The translations under genes and the position numbers were made by a program. Positions 10,537 to 20,381 of a DNA stretch of 64,000 nucleotides are shown here, piece by piece; within the stretch, counting starts at the first letter, position 1; the number at the start of each line of letters is the position of its first letter. The DNA is taken from contig NZ_VTUC01000003.1 of NCBI RefSeq assembly GCF_008364555.1, positions 62,001-126,000 of the forward strand, in the 5' to 3' direction. The stretch is from Enterobacter vonholyi (GTDB lineage: Bacteria > Pseudomonadota > Gammaproteobacteria > Enterobacterales > Enterobacteriaceae). The notes below the pieces were generated by a model. That model did not search any database, was not told where the DNA came from, and was given only the letters and a program-made list of their open reading frames with translations.

Positions 10537-10597
10537 CGTGATGGGAAGCGTGCAGCTTCCCATGTATGATTGAACCCATTCTTTGGGTTTTTTTTGT
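10525..10597 (+). ncRNA. Possible SroE-like small RNA region
   Basis: E. coli encodes the small RNA SroE in the ispG-hisS intergenic region. The same interval here contains two consecutive hairpins ending in a terminator, compatible with a processed 3'-UTR sRNA. Only position and structure support this; sequence identity to SroE was not checked. Confidence 0.3.
10542..10595 (+). terminator. Terminator between ispG and hisS
   Basis: The first hairpin has arms TGGGAAGC (10542-10549) and GCTTCCCA (10555-10562). A second has arms AACCCA (10573-10578) and TGGGTT (10584-10589) followed by a run of T. The second is a typical Rho-independent terminator only about 20 bp before the hisS start, so hisS expression depends on read-through or a very close promoter. 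Confidence 0.75.
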
Positions 10598-10616
10598 ATA
10601 TAGAAAGAGAATAAAC

Positions 10617-11891
10617 GTGGCAAAAAACATTCAAGCCATCCGCGGCATGAACGATTATCTGCCTGGCGAAACCGCCATCTGGCAGCGCATTGAAGGCACG
10701 CTGAAGCAGGTGCTCGGCAGCTACGGTTACAGCGAAATCCGTTTGCCGATTGTAGAGCAGACCCCGTTATTCAAACGCGCGATTGGTGAAGTCACCGACG
10801 TGGTTGAAAAAGAGATGTACACCTTTGAGGACCGCAACGGCGACAGCCTGACCCTGCGTCCGGAAGGGACGGCGGGCTGCGTACGCGCCGGCATCGAACA
10901 TGGTCTTCTGTACAATCAGGAGCAGCGCCTGTGGTATATCGGCCCGATGTTCCGCCACGAACGTCCTCAGAAAGGTCGTTATCGCCAGTTCAATCAGCTG
11001 GGTGTGGAAGTCTTTGGTCTGCAGGGCCCGGACATCGACGCCGAACTGATTATGCTGACCGCCCGTTGGTGGCGCGCCCTGGGTATCGCCGATCACGTTT
11101 CCCTTGAGCTGAACTCTATCGGTTCTCTGGAAGCCCGCGCTAACTACCGCGATGCGCTGGTGGCGTTCCTGGAACAGCATAGAGAGAAGCTGGACGAAGA
11201 CTGCAAACGTCGCATGTACAGCAACCCGCTGCGCGTTCTGGATTCCAAAAACGCGGATGTTCAGGCACTGCTGAACGATGCGCCTGCGCTGGGTGACTAC
11301 CTGGATGAAGAATCTCGCGAACACTTCGCGGGCCTGTGCAAGCTGCTTGAAGCTGCAGGCATCGCCTATACCGTGAATCAACGCCTGGTACGCGGTCTGG
11401 ACTACTACAACCGTACCGTGTTTGAGTGGGTGACCACGAGCCTCGGCTCTCAGGGCACCGTGTGCGCGGGCGGTCGTTATGACGGTCTGGTAGAGCAACT
11501 TGGCGGTCGCGCAGCACCTGCTGTTGGCTTCGCGATGGGTCTTGAGCGACTTGTTTTGCTGGTTCAGGCAGTTAATCCGGAATTTAAAGCAGATTCCGTT
11601 GTCGATATATACCTGGTGGCCTCAGGCGCGGAAACGCAGTCTGCGGCGATGCAGCTTGCCGAACGCGTGCGCGATGCGCTGCCGGGCGTTAAGCTGATGA
11701 CCAACCATGGCGGCGGCAACTTTAAAAAACAGTTTGCTCGTGCCGATAAGTGGGGCGCAAGTATTGCACTGGTGCTGGGTGAGTCCGAAGTGGCCAACGG
11801 CGAAGTGGTGGTTAAAGACCTGCGCTCTGGTGAGCAGACAACGGTAACGCAGGACGGCGTTGCGGCGCACTTGCGCACTCTATTGGGCTAA
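10617..11891 (+). CDS. hisS: Histidyl-tRNA synthetase
   Basis: Class II aminoacyl-tRNA synthetase charging tRNA-His in the cytoplasm. With the GTG start at 10617 it is 424 residues, the E. coli length, and begins with [16 protein letters not shown]. Class II motifs and the histidine-binding segment [13 protein letters not shown] are visible, as is motif 3 around GFAMGLERL; the C-terminal anticodon-binding domain follows. An in-frame extension to 10566 would run through the terminator and is rejected. yfgM starts 13 bp after the stop. Confidence 0.98.
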   Translation: MAKNIQAIRGMNDYLPGETAIWQRIEGTLKQVLGSYGYSEIRLPIVEQTPLFKRAIGEVTDVVEKEMYTFEDRNGDSLTLRPEGTAGCVRAGIEHGLLYNQEQRLWYIGPMFRHERPQKGRYRQFNQLGVEVFGLQGPDIDAELIMLTARWWRALGIADHVSLELNSIGSLEARANYRDALVAFLEQHREKLDEDCKRRMYSNPLRVLDSKNADVQALLNDAPALGDYLDEESREHFAGLCKLLEAAGIAYTVNQRLVRGLDYYNRTVFEWVTTSLGSQGTVCAGGRYDGLVEQLGGRAAPAVGFAMGLERLVLLVQAVNPEFKADSVVDIYLVASGAETQSAAMQLAERVRDALPGVKLMTNHGGGNFKKQFARADKWGASIALVLGESEVANGEVVVKDLRSGEQTTVTQDGVAAHLRTLLG

Positions 11892-11904
11892 GGAGAAGGA
11901 CTGC

Positions 11905-12525
11905 GTGGAAATTTACGAGAACGAACACGATCAGGTCGACGCGATTAAGCGCTTCTTTGTTGAAAACGGCAAAGCGCTGGTTGTTGGGGTTGTTTTAGGT
12001 ATCGGTGCGCTGGTGGGCTGGCGTTACTGGAACAATCATCAGGCAGATTCCGCGCGCGGCGCGTCTCTGTCCTATGAAAATACCGTGAGCGCAATTCGTG
12101 CCGATCAGCCTCAAACGCTGACGGCGGCAGAAAAGTTTGCGGCTGACAACAAAAACACCTACGGTGCACTGGCTGCGCTGGAAGTGGCTCAGCAGTACGT
12201 TGATAAGAACGAACTGGATAAAGCCGCTGCACAGCTGTCTCAGGGCCTTGCTGCCGCCAGTGATGAAAACCTGAAAGCGGTAATCAATCTGCGCCTGGCA
12301 CGTATTCAGGTTCAGCAGAAGAAAGCTGACGATGCGCTGAAAACGCTCGATACCATCAAAGGCGAGGGCTTTGCTGCCATCGTTGCCGATCTGCGCGGTG
12401 AAGCACTGCTGAGCAAAGGTGACAAAGCGGGCGCGCGTAAAGCGTGGCAAGCTGGCGTAGAGAGCAATTCTTCACCTGCGCTGAGCGAAATGATGCAGAT
12501 GAAAATAAATAATTTGTCCGTCTGA
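11905..12525 (+). CDS. yfgM: Inner-membrane TPR protein YfgM (ancillary SecYEG translocon subunit)
   Basis: Single-pass inner-membrane protein with a periplasmic TPR-like domain, known to associate with SecYEG and the chaperone PpiD. 206 residues from the GTG at 11905, preceded by AAGGAGAAGGA, match the E. coli length and start (EIYENE). The cytoplasmic N-terminus (about 1-22), transmembrane helix (about 23-43) and helical-repeat domain are evident. It sits in the hisS-yfgM-bamB cluster. An upstream in-frame extension overlapping hisS is unlikely. Confidence 0.95.
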   Translation: MEIYENEHDQVDAIKRFFVENGKALVVGVVLGIGALVGWRYWNNHQADSARGASLSYENTVSAIRADQPQTLTAAEKFAADNKNTYGALAALEVAQQYVDKNELDKAAAQLSQGLAAASDENLKAVINLRLARIQVQQKKADDALKTLDTIKGEGFAAIVADLRGEALLSKGDKAGARKAWQAGVESNSSPALSEMMQMKINNLSV

Positions 12526-12535
12526 GAGGGACCCG

Positions 12536-13714
12536 ATGCAATTGCGTAAATTACTTCTGCCAGGACTGCTTTCTGTTACGTTATTGAGTGGTTGTTCACT
12601 GTTCAGTGGCGAAGAAGACGTTGTGAAAATGTCCCCACTGCCGACGGTTGAAAACCAGTTTACCCCATCCACCGCGTGGGATGTCTCCGTGGGCAATGGG
12701 ATTGGTGATTTCTATTCCAACCTTCATCCAGCGTATGCAGACAGCGTTGTCTATGCCGCTGACCGCAAAGGTACCGTGAAAGCGGTGAACGCCGATGACG
12801 GGAAAGAAGTGTGGTCCGTTAACCTGGCGGAAAAAGACGGCTGGTTCTCCCGTAAACCTGCACTGCTCTCTGGCGGTCTGACCGTTGCTGGTGGCCACGT
12901 CTACGTGGGTAGCGAAAAAGCGCAGGTTTATGCGCTGAACAGCAGCGACGGCTCCATTGCCTGGCAAACAACCGTGGCGGGTGAATCCCTGTCGCGTCCG
13001 GTAGTAAGCGACGGCCTGGTGCTGATTCATACCAGCAACGGCCAGCTGCAGGCGCTGAACGAAGCGGACGGTCTGGTGAAATGGACCGTTAACCTGGATA
13101 TGCCTGCGCTCTCTCTGCGCGGCGAATCCGCGCCGGCTACCGCATTTGGTGCTGCCATTGTGGGCGGTGATAACGGTCGCGTGAGCGCCGTGCTGATGCA
13201 GCAGGGCCAGATGATCTGGCAGCAGCGTATCTCTCAGGCCACTGGCTCAACGGAAATTGACCGTCTGAGCGACGTAGACACGACGCCGGTTATCGTTAAC
13301 GGTGTGGTTTACGCGCTGGCCTATAACGGCAACCTGACCGCGCTGGATCTGCGCAGCGGCCAGATCATGTGGAAACGTGAGCTGGGCTCGGTGAACGATT
13401 TCATCGTTGAGGGTAACCGTATTTATATGGTTGACCAGAACGACCGTCTGCTGGCTCTGAGCACCGAAGGCGGCGTGACGCTGTGGACGCAAAGCGACCT
13501 GCTGCACCGTCTGCTGACCGCACCGGCGCTGTACAACGGTAGCCTGGTTGTCGGCGACAGCGAAGGGTATATGCACTGGATCGATCCGGATAACGGCCGC
13601 TTTGTTGCGCAGCAAAAAGTCGACAGCTCTGGTTTCCTGACCGACCCGGTTGTGGCCGACGGCAAACTGCTGATTCAGGCAAAAGACGGCACGCTGTACG
13701 CGATCACGCGTTAA
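12536..13714 (+). CDS. bamB: Outer-membrane assembly lipoprotein BamB
   Basis: Periplasmic-side lipoprotein of the BAM complex that assembles beta-barrel outer-membrane proteins. 392 residues, as in E. coli. A short signal peptide ends in the lipobox LLSGC (lipidated cysteine near residue 20), followed by repeated PQQ-like beta-propeller blades with AlaxxGxxxW-type patterns such as ADDGKEVWSVNL and SSDGSIAWQTTV. It starts 10 bp after yfgM and ends before a terminator-like hairpin, so der may be partly uncoupled. Confidence 0.98.
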   Translation: MQLRKLLLPGLLSVTLLSGCSLFSGEEDVVKMSPLPTVENQFTPSTAWDVSVGNGIGDFYSNLHPAYADSVVYAADRKGTVKAVNADDGKEVWSVNLAEKDGWFSRKPALLSGGLTVAGGHVYVGSEKAQVYALNSSDGSIAWQTTVAGESLSRPVVSDGLVLIHTSNGQLQALNEADGLVKWTVNLDMPALSLRGESAPATAFGAAIVGGDNGRVSAVLMQQGQMIWQQRISQATGSTEIDRLSDVDTTPVIVNGVVYALAYNGNLTALDLRSGQIMWKRELGSVNDFIVEGNRIYMVDQNDRLLALSTEGGVTLWTQSDLLHRLLTAPALYNGSLVVGDSEGYMHWIDPDNGRFVAQQKVDSSGFLTDPVVADGKLLIQAKDGTLYAITR

Positions 13715-13736
13715 TTACCCGGCGGTTGTAGTATAC

Positions 13737-13768
13737 TAAACGGCTCCTGTTCACTCAGGAGCCGTTTT
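13737..13768 (+). terminator. Terminator between bamB and der
   Basis: Arms AAACGGCTCCTG (13738-13749) and CAGGAGCCGTTT (13756-13767) around a 6-base loop, ending in TTTT. A near-perfect 12-bp stem lies about 60 bp before der. Confidence 0.75.
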
Positions 13769-13826
13769 GACATTTTTAAAAACGCCGCGAAAGCGACGTT
13801 ATTTTGAATTTTATGAGGCTTCAAAC

Positions 13827-15302
13827 ATGGTACCTGTGGTCGCGCTTGTCGGGCGCCCTAACGTTGGAAAATCCACTCTTTTTAACCGTTTAACACGCAC
13901 CCGTGATGCGCTGGTTGCGGATTTCCCGGGGCTGACGCGTGACCGTAAGTACGGTCGTGCAGAGGTGGAAGGACGCGAGTTCATCTGTATTGATACCGGT
14001 GGTATTGACGGCACGGAAGACGGCGTGGAAACCCGCATGGCGGAACAGTCGCTGCTGGCGATTGAAGAAGCGGACGTGGTGCTGTTCATGGTGGATGCAC
14101 GCGCTGGCCTGATGCCGGCGGACTCCGCTATAGCTAAACACCTGCGTTCACGCGAAAAACCAACCTTCCTGGTGGCGAACAAAACCGACGGCATTGATGC
14201 CGATCAGGCCATTGCGGATTTCTGGTCTCTGGGCCTGGGTGAAATCTATCCTATCGCGGCATCGCATGGCCGTGGCGTTACCAGCCTGCTGGAAACCGTT
14301 CTGCTGCCGTGGGTTGACGAAGTGAACCCGCCGGAAGAGGTGGACGAAGACGCTGAATACTGGGCGCAGTTTGAAGACGGAGAAGAGGGCGAAGAAGAAG
14401 AGCCTGAAGACGACTTCAACCCGCAGGATCTGCCGATCAAGCTGGCTATCGTCGGTCGTCCAAACGTAGGTAAGTCTACACTTACTAACCGTATTCTGGG
14501 CGAAGAGCGCGTGGTTGTTTACGACATGCCGGGCACCACCCGCGACAGCATCTACATTCCTATGCAGCGCGATGAGCGTGAATATGTCCTCATCGACACC
14601 GCCGGGGTGCGTAAGCGCGGGAAAATCACCGATGTGGTGGAGAAATTCTCCGTTATCAAAACCCTGCAGGCGATCGAAGATGCTAACGTAGTGCTGCTCG
14701 TCATCGACGCACGCGAGGGTATCTCCGATCAGGACCTCTCTCTGCTCGGCTTTATCCTCAATAGTGGGCGCTCACTGGTTATCGTGGTCAACAAATGGGA
14801 TGGCCTGAGCAACGAAGTGCGTGAGCAGGTGAAAGAGACCCTCGACTTCCGTCTGGGCTTTATCGACTTTGCACGCGTACACTTTATCTCTGCGCTGCAC
14901 GGCAGCGGCGTGGGTAACCTGTTCGAATCCGTGCGTGAAGCTTACGATAGCTCCACCCGTCGTCAGAGCACCGCCATGCTGACCCGTATCATGAATATGG
15001 CTGCGGAAGACCATCAGCCGCCGCTGGTGCGCGGTCGTCGCGTGAAGCTGAAATACGCCCACGCCGGTGGTTATAACCCGCCAATCGTGGTGATCCACGG
15101 CAACCAGGTGAAAGACCTGCCGGACTCCTACAAGCGTTACCTGATGAACTACTTCCGTAAATCGCTGGACGTGATGGGCACGCCTATCCGTATCCAGTTT
15201 AAGGAAGGGGAAAACCCGTTCGCCAACAAGCGCAACACCCTGACGCCAAACCAGATGCGCAAGCGTAAGCGTCTGATTAAGCACATTAAGAAAAGCAAAT
15301 AA
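13827..15302 (+). CDS. der: Ribosome-assembly GTPase Der (EngA)
   Basis: Essential tandem GTPase needed for 50S ribosomal subunit biogenesis. 491 residues. Two G domains with Walker [10 protein letters not shown] (near residues 8 and 210) and DxxG/NKxD motifs are joined by an acidic linker rich in Glu/Asp (encoded around 14325-14420), followed by a KH-like domain and a basic tail ending [14 protein letters not shown]. The start [16 protein letters not shown] matches the family; an in-frame extension to 13767 would overlap the preceding terminator. Confidence 0.98.
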   Translation: MVPVVALVGRPNVGKSTLFNRLTRTRDALVADFPGLTRDRKYGRAEVEGREFICIDTGGIDGTEDGVETRMAEQSLLAIEEADVVLFMVDARAGLMPADSAIAKHLRSREKPTFLVANKTDGIDADQAIADFWSLGLGEIYPIAASHGRGVTSLLETVLLPWVDEVNPPEEVDEDAEYWAQFEDGEEGEEEEPEDDFNPQDLPIKLAIVGRPNVGKSTLTNRILGEERVVVYDMPGTTRDSIYIPMQRDEREYVLIDTAGVRKRGKITDVVEKFSVIKTLQAIEDANVVLLVIDAREGISDQDLSLLGFILNSGRSLVIVVNKWDGLSNEVREQVKETLDFRLGFIDFARVHFISALHGSGVGNLFESVREAYDSSTRRQSTAMLTRIMNMAAEDHQPPLVRGRRVKLKYAHAGGYNPPIVVIHGNQVKDLPDSYKRYLMNYFRKSLDVMGTPIRIQFKEGENPFANKRNTLTPNQMRKRKRLIKHIKKSK

Positions 15303-15318
15303 GCTTTGCTGAACACAC

Positions 15319-15350
15319 AAAAGCCCGCGACTATCGCGGGCTTTTTTTTG
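15319..15350 (+). terminator. Rho-independent terminator after der
   Basis: Arms AAGCCCGCGA (15321-15330) and TCGCGGGCTT around a CTA loop, followed by eight T. It closes the bamB/der unit. Confidence 0.9.
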
Positions 15351-15602
15351 TCCAATCATACCGCCGGTTTTCTCTGTGTGAAGTCAATCACTATTCACTT
15401 TTAACCATGTTTAAATCTAAGAAAGTAGACAATCGTCGAATTTTCATCTTAAAGTCCAGGGTCCGGTACTAGACAAAACTAGCGCCTGGTTATCAAATGG
15501 TTAACTAACTTTTCGCCGCATGTAAAAAATCGGCCAGATACGTAACTGGCCGGCGTACCTGCTGGTGTTTACAAGCACGACGACATACCTTTCGGGAGAA
15601 TT
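15351..15602 (+). other. Non-coding leader of the peptide transporter gene
   Basis: About 250 bp without a credible gene. It contains a hairpin with arms CGGCCAG (15531-15537) and CTGGCCG (15546-15552), and a looser inverted arrangement CCAGG (15456-15460) / CCTGG (15485-15489). It probably carries the promoter and 5' UTR of the POT gene, but no convincing -35/-10 pair was identified. GGGAG precedes the ATG. Confidence 0.4.
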
Positions 15603-17144
15603 ATGCAATCCACTGTTAATCAAAAAGAGAGCCGAACGTTCTTCGGCCACCCGTATCCGCTCGGTTCGCTGTTCTTCACCGAGATGTGGGAGCGTTTCTC
15701 GTTTTACGGCATTCGTCCGTTACTGATCCTGTTTATGGCCGCCACCGTCTATGACGGCGGGATGGGCCTGGCGCGTGAAAACGCCTCGGCGATTGTCGGT
15801 ATCTTTGCCGGTACCATGTACCTGGCCGCGCTGCCGGGCGGCTGGCTGGCGGATAACTGGCTCGGTCAGCAGAGAGCCGTCTGGTACGGTTCGATCCTGA
15901 TTGCGCTCGGTCACCTGTCGATTGCGCTCTCGGCGGTGATGGGGAACAACCTGTTCTTTATCGGCCTGATGTTCATCGTGCTCGGCTCCGGGCTGTTCAA
16001 GACCTGTATTTCAGTGATGGTCGGTACCCTGTATAAAAAAGGCGACGCGCGTCGCGACGGCGGTTTCTCGCTGTTCTATATGGGTATCAACATGGGCTCG
16101 TTCATCGCGCCGCTGATTTCCGGCTGGCTGATTAAAACCCACGGCTGGCACTGGGGCTTTGGTATTGGCGGTATTGGGATGCTGGTAGCGCTGATTATCT
16201 TCCGCGTGTTTGCCGTTCCGGCCATGAAACGCTATGACGGCGAAGTTGGCCTCGACTCCACCTGGAACAGCCCGGTGGTGAAGCGTAACGGCGTGGGCGT
16301 TTGGCTGCTGGCGCTGGCGGCAGGCGTGGCAACGCTCGTGACGCTGATTGCGCAGGGCGTGATTGTGATTAACCCGGTCGCGGTAGCCAGCGTGCTGGTC
16401 TACGTGATTGCGGCATCCGTTGCCCTCTACTTTATTTATCTGTTTGTTTTTGCAGGCCTGAACCGTAAAGAGCGCGCCAGGCTGCTGGTCTGCTTTATTT
16501 TGCTGATCTCCGCGGCGTTCTTCTGGTCCGCGTTTGAACAGAAGCCAACCTCGTTCAACCTGTTTGCCAACGACTACACTAACCGCATGATCGGCGATTT
16601 CGAAATTCCGGCGGTGTGGTTCCAGTCAATCAACGCCCTGTTCATCATCCTGCTGGCACCGGTGTTCAGCTGGGCGTGGCCAAAGCTGGCGAGCATGAAC
16701 ATTCGTCCGAGCAGTATCACCAAGTTTGTTATCGGTATTCTGTGTGCCGCAGCGGGCTTTGGCCTGATGATGCTGGCGGCACAGAACGTGCTGAGCAGCG
16801 GTGGGGCGGGCGTATCGCCGTTCTGGCTGGTGGGCAGCATCCTGATGTTGACGCTCGGCGAACTGTGTCTCAGCCCGATTGGCCTGGCAACCATGACGCT
16901 GCTGGCGCCGGAGAGAATGCGCGGCCAGATGATGGGGCTGTGGTTCTGTGCGAGCGCGCTGGGTAACCTGGCGGCGGGTCTGATTGGCGGCCACGTGAAG
17001 GCCGACCAGCTGGATATGCTGCCGGATCTCTTTGCGCGTTGCTCCATCGCGCTGCTGATTTGTGCTGCGGTACTGATCGTCCTCATTGTTCCGGTACGCC
17101 GCATGCTGGAAAATGCGCAGACTAAACCGGCAGCTGAAGCCTGA
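15603..17144 (+). CDS. POT/PTR-family proton-dependent oligopeptide transporter
   Basis: Inner-membrane proton symporter for di/tripeptides or related substrates. The 513-residue polytopic protein has the POT signature near the N-terminus (EMWERFSFYGIRPLL, the ExxERFxYG form) and the second family motif region with FSLFYMGINMGSFIAP; about 14 hydrophobic segments are evident. It differs clearly from DtpA-DtpD N-termini of E. coli, so it is a separate POT subgroup and no dtp symbol is given. It stands alone between der and yfgJ, where E. coli K-12 has no gene, with its own long leader; a small GC-rich hairpin follows. Substrate unknown. Confidence 0.9.
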   Translation: MQSTVNQKESRTFFGHPYPLGSLFFTEMWERFSFYGIRPLLILFMAATVYDGGMGLARENASAIVGIFAGTMYLAALPGGWLADNWLGQQRAVWYGSILIALGHLSIALSAVMGNNLFFIGLMFIVLGSGLFKTCISVMVGTLYKKGDARRDGGFSLFYMGINMGSFIAPLISGWLIKTHGWHWGFGIGGIGMLVALIIFRVFAVPAMKRYDGEVGLDSTWNSPVVKRNGVGVWLLALAAGVATLVTLIAQGVIVINPVAVASVLVYVIAASVALYFIYLFVFAGLNRKERARLLVCFILLISAAFFWSAFEQKPTSFNLFANDYTNRMIGDFEIPAVWFQSINALFIILLAPVFSWAWPKLASMNIRPSSITKFVIGILCAAAGFGLMMLAAQNVLSSGGAGVSPFWLVGSILMLTLGELCLSPIGLATMTLLAPERMRGQMMGLWFCASALGNLAAGLIGGHVKADQLDMLPDLFARCSIALLICAAVLIVLIVPVRRMLENAQTKPAAEA

Positions 17145-17159
17145 TAAAATTCACCCTGG

Positions 17160-17180
17160 CGGGGCAGTTATCTTGCCCCG
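17160..17180 (+). terminator. Hairpin between POT transporter and yfgJ
   Basis: Arms CGGGGCA (17160-17166) and TGCCCCG (17174-17180). There is no strong T-tract (ATAAAA follows), so it is only a weak terminator candidate. Confidence 0.35.
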
Positions 17181-17202
17181 ATAAAACCCAACAGGAGAGA
17201 AT

Positions 17203-17424
17203 ATGACGATTACCTGCCCGGATTGCCAGGCACCGCTTGAGCCCCTGAACGGGGTGGCACACTGCGAAAGCTGTAATAAAGATATTGTGCTTGAAGCCCG
17301 CTGCCCGGAGTGCCATCAGCCACTCCAGGTCTTAAAAGCCTGTGGGGCGGTGGATTATTTCTGCCAGAACGGCCACGGTCTTATCTCTAAAAAACGCGTG
17401 GAGTTCGTTCGGGCCGAAGGTTAA
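17203..17424 (+). CDS. yfgJ: Small zinc-ribbon protein YfgJ
   Basis: 73-residue cytoplasmic protein with three CxxC pairs (CPDCQ, CESCN, CPECH) plus a later Cys/His pair around ACGAVDYFCQNGHG, typical of the double zinc-ribbon YfgJ family (71 residues in E. coli; the C-terminal half is nearly identical). Function is unknown. RBS AGGAGAG precedes ATG 17203. Its stop codon overlaps the stop codon of the convergent emfourin gene through a shared TTAA at 17421-17424. Confidence 0.95.
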   Translation: MTITCPDCQAPLEPLNGVAHCESCNKDIVLEARCPECHQPLQVLKACGAVDYFCQNGHGLISKKRVEFVRAEG

Positions 17425-17771
17425 TCGCACACGCAGCCTTCGCCTTTCTTCCACAGCTCGACCAGCGACTCAGGCGCTTCCTGCTCCGGTACCAGCACGA
17501 TGATATCGGTGTAGTGCGCCTGATTTTGCCCGGTCCAGATAATCTGGATGCGGAAATAGCGCTGGTCGCCGCTGCCGGGTGACGAGGCCTGTCCCGGCGG
17601 CTGACCGCGTGGAAAGGCCTGCTCCAGGATGCTTACCAGGCGCTGGCGCTGGGCCTCATTGAGCGAGGAGAGCGCGATGGTGCGCTGTCCGCTCAGCTTG
17701 GGAATAAAAGCGACGCCGCCTTCCCGGGCCAGCTCAACAACGGCGTCATCCGTCAGTTCCGGAACCTGCAT
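17421..17771 (-). CDS. Emfourin-type protealysin inhibitor
   Basis: 116-residue protein without signal peptide or membrane segment, starting MQVPELTDDAVVELAREGG. Small proteins of this kind are encoded immediately downstream of protealysin genes in Serratia and other enterobacteria, and the Serratia member, emfourin, is a characterised protein inhibitor of protealysin. Here the ATG abuts the protease stop codon (TAAATG), so translation is almost certainly coupled. The assignment rests on the operon position, size and general resemblance. It should neutralise the protease in the cytoplasm or after co-secretion. Confidence 0.85.
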   Translation of the reverse strand: MQVPELTDDAVVELAREGGVAFIPKLSGQRTIALSSLNEAQRQRLVSILEQAFPRGQPPGQASSPGSGDQRYFRIQIIWTGQNQAHYTDIIVLVPEQEAPESLVELWKKGEGCVCD

Positions 17772-18791
17772 TTACAACACTCCCACCTGTTCCCATGCTT
17801 GTTTAATGGCCGCCCCCACGTCGCCGCCGGAACGTTTCTCTCCGTGCGCGATCGTCAGTTTTGCGAAAGTCTCAAAATCCGCATCCTGCGCCAGATTGCG
17901 ATCGCAAACCGTGTCGTACCAGGCATAACCCGCTTTTTTCCAGGCGTAGCCGCCGATCGCCGTTGCCGCCAGATAAAAAGCCCGGTTGGGGATGCCGGAG
18001 TTCAGATGCACGCCGCCGTTATCCTCGCGCGTTTTAATGAAATCTTTCATGTGCGCGGGCTGCGGGTCTTTGCCAAGCAGCGGATCGTTGTAGGCAGTGC
18101 CCGGTTCAGACATCGAGCGCAGCCCTTTGCCGTTGATACCTTTTGCCAGTAATCCCTCGCCAATGAGCCAGTCCGCTTTATCGGCGGTTTGCTTCAGATG
18201 GTACTGCTTAACCAGTGAGCCAAACACGTCCGACAGCGACTCGTTCAGCGCGCCGGACTGCTCAAAGTAGATAAGCCCGGCTTCGGTCTCGGTCACGCCG
18301 TGGCTCAGCTCGTGCGCCACGACGTCTATGGCGATGGTAAAGCGGTTAAATATTTCCCCGTCACCGTCGCCGAATACCATCTGCTGTCCGTTCCAGAAGG
18401 CGTTCTGATATTCCCGGCCATAGTGAACGGTGCCGGTTAAAATAAGCCCTTTATTATCGAGCGAATCGCGCTGATATTCTTTCCAGAAGAAATCATGGGT
18501 AATACCTAAATACTCGTAGGCCTCATCCACCGCTATATCGCCGTTCGACGGCTGGCCTTCGTAACGCACCTGCGTACCTGGTAGTTCCTGAGTCTGCTTC
18601 GCGTCGTAAATATCACGCTCAAGCTGCCCGGCTTTATTCACGTGCGGCGCAGCGGGTTTGCCGGGCATATGTGCCATCAGCGTCTGGACATGGGTTAAGG
18701 TCTGGCGGGCACAGCGCTGCTGCGGTTCGGAACCGCTTTCGATAATACGACGAAGAATATACGGCGGAATAACGCTATTAAGATGGGTCAT
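17772..18791 (-). CDS. Protealysin-like M4 metalloprotease
   Basis: Thermolysin-family zinc protease, 339 residues. Zinc ligands are HELSH (residues 160-164) and the glutamate of NESLSD (Glu184); the catalytic-site histidine of NGGVHLNSG is His262. No signal peptide is present; the short N-terminal propeptide (about 1-50) contains PPY at 9-11, the PPL-type motif seen in protealysin precursors, which lack the large thermolysin propeptide. Protealysins lack a classical export signal and are implicated in actin cleavage and invasion in Serratia. It follows xseA by 58 bp on the same strand and is directly followed by its inhibitor gene. Absent from E. coli K-12 at this site. Confidence 0.94.
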   Translation of the reverse strand: MTHLNSVIPPYILRRIIESGSEPQQRCARQTLTHVQTLMAHMPGKPAAPHVNKAGQLERDIYDAKQTQELPGTQVRYEGQPSNGDIAVDEAYEYLGITHDFFWKEYQRDSLDNKGLILTGTVHYGREYQNAFWNGQQMVFGDGDGEIFNRFTIAIDVVAHELSHGVTETEAGLIYFEQSGALNESLSDVFGSLVKQYHLKQTADKADWLIGEGLLAKGINGKGLRSMSEPGTAYNDPLLGKDPQPAHMKDFIKTREDNGGVHLNSGIPNRAFYLAATAIGGYAWKKAGYAWYDTVCDRNLAQDADFETFAKLTIAHGEKRSGGDVGAAIKQAWEQVGVL

Positions 18792-18849
18792 GCTGCTCTC
18801 CTTATTAAAAAAGGGAATAGCAGCAGTATAGTAAGTAACCGGCGAAGAA

Positions 18850-20253
<1,404 letters not shown>

Positions 20254-20311
20254 TTATTCAGTCGATAGTAACCTGCTGAGAGGCAATCGCAAGCTTTTTT
20301 ATAAAAAAGTG

Positions 20312-20340
20312 TAGATGCAATCGGTTACGCTCTGTATAAT
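20312..20340 (+). promoter_or_regulatory. guaB promoter with PurR-type operator
   Basis: The -10 box TATAAT is at 20335-20340. Overlapping the -35 region is ATGCAATCGGTTACGC (20315-20330), which matches the PurR consensus ACGCAAACGTTTGCGT at 11 of 16 positions. E. coli guaBA is a known PurR target with a site in this position. AT-rich palindromic DNA just upstream (around 20293-20308) may serve the divergent xseA promoter. Confidence 0.75.
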
Positions 20341-20345
20341 GCCAC

Positions 20346-20380
20346 GGCAATATTTAACCACCCAGGTCAGAGATATTGCC
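20346..20380 (+). other. Inverted repeat in the guaB leader
   Basis: GGCAATAT (20346-20353) and ATATTGCC (20373-20380) are perfectly complementary across a 19-base spacer; the second arm ends one base before the guaB ATG. Folding would occlude the start region, which lacks a strong Shine-Dalgarno sequence. Confidence 0.5.
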
Positions 20381-20381
20381 C

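Noticed and set aside
13767-13826. N-terminal extension of der
   Set aside because: The extension overlaps a terminator and the family starts at [12 protein letters not shown].
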